Below, in pieces: positions 63,517 to 64,000 of a stretch of 64,000 nt of DNA (position 1 is its first letter; each line of letters begins with the position of its first letter). The stretch is from assembly GCF_031143425.1 (NCBI RefSeq), contig NC_090446.1, positions 653,997,717 to 654,061,716 of the forward strand. Reading direction: 5' to 3'. The stretch is from Pleurodeles waltl (lineage: Eukaryota; Chordata; Amphibia; Caudata; Salamandridae). The translations under genes and the position numbers were made by a program. The notes beneath the pieces were generated by a model. That model ran no database searches. It saw only the letters and a list, made by a program, of their open reading frames with translations, and was not told where the DNA came from.

Positions 63517-64000
63517 GGTCTAAAAATATATTTATTACCCACTGGCGGTCACCAGTAGGTAGAGTTAGGAGCTAGTTTCCATAGGAAGAGTGTTTTTTGT
63601 TTTGCCAATAACTTTTGCGCAGCTTGACGAATCTTTGCAAACTTTTCAATACTTATAGTTTAGTCAGTTCAGCTGCTGTGTTAAAGGTTTCAAGGTGATC
63701 CTTTAAGTGGGGACCGAGAAAACGGGTGGTCCCAAAACCTGTTTCCCCATTCATTTTACCTTAGGGTCTTTAGACATGCCTCCAGACCAAACCGCTGAAT
63801 AGAATTTGGCAGGAATTCGGCAGGAAGCTAGATCCTGTGTCATAGATTGTGCTTTTTGTAATCTGGTGTAAATCAGTTCAGTAGTTTTGGAGATATTAAA
63901 GATTTAAAAATATAGATACCTAGGGATGCGGATCCTCCTTGGATTCAACTGTCCCCGTGCTGATATCTGATTGGCTGCCACCACTTCAACAAGGAAGTGT
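63517..64000. repeat. Interspersed repeat, probably same family as 63225
   Basis: No gene. TTGGCAGGAATTCGGCAGGA and GGTGTAAATCAGTTCAGTAG belong to a repeat with inverted similarity to the AACTACTGAACGGATTTACACC word at 63236. It continues beyond the window. Confidence 0.45.

Noticed and set aside
1..64000. CRISPR arrays, bacterial operons, tRNA or rRNA genes
   Set aside because: No regularly spaced identical repeats, no ribosome-binding-site/ORF pattern, no cloverleaf or rRNA core recognised; content is that of a vertebrate repeat region.

Overview
This is eukaryotic, transposon-dominated DNA with no recognisable host gene, host exon, tRNA or rRNA. The mix of DIRS tyrosine-recombinase retrotransposons, a Ty3/gypsy element with Gmr1-type gene order, kilobase-scale LTRs, a gamma/epsilon-like endogenous retrovirus, an L2/CR1-type LINE and GC-rich fold-back elements fits a giant-genome vertebrate, most probably a salamander. 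That assignment is inference from element content; no host gene tests it.

Layout. 1-3539: degenerate tandem and simple repeats, otherwise empty to my reading. 3540-7890: a plus-strand LINE reverse transcriptase relic split by a 2.9 kb fold-back element (4019-6900) and carrying a perfect 60-bp palindrome (7173-7232). 8085-10990: DIRS relic 1 (RNase H, recombinase, right end). 12262-28005: DIRS relic 2, with the gag C-half and RT block inverted (13010-14990), a MITE (15658-16063), and a complete 10.45 kb Gmr1-like Ty3/gypsy element on the minus strand (16309-26762) inserted in its recombinase gene with a 5-bp target duplication. 29380-31224: minus-strand relic of a retrovirus, itself hit by a hAT element with a perfect 8-bp duplication.

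32889-49967: a 17 kb endogenous retrovirus with both LTRs, a 4-bp duplication, gag, pro, pol and env, all disrupted. A GC-rich fold-back element sits at the pro/pol boundary and a 2.9 kb solo LTR sits in env. 50670-55298: a Ty3/gypsy element of conventional gene order with a 3' LTR and no visible 5' LTR. 57313-62215: DIRS relic 3, internally deleted, its gag split by a solo LTR that itself contains a fold-back element. 62216-64000: hairpins and repeat fragments.

How it fits together. The window is a record of nested insertions rather than a cooperating gene set. The youngest event I can date relatively is the Gmr1-like element: by eye about 40 differences over 2.69 kb of LTR, and only one stop inside pol apart from the gag-pol stop. 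I found no new defence or metabolic system. The most unusual items are the IN-before-RT element with its gag-pol stop, the inverted block in DIRS 2, a phase-matched intron-like gap in env, a 200-codon charged ORF between integrase and env, and LTR and fold-back families that recur across unrelated hosts.
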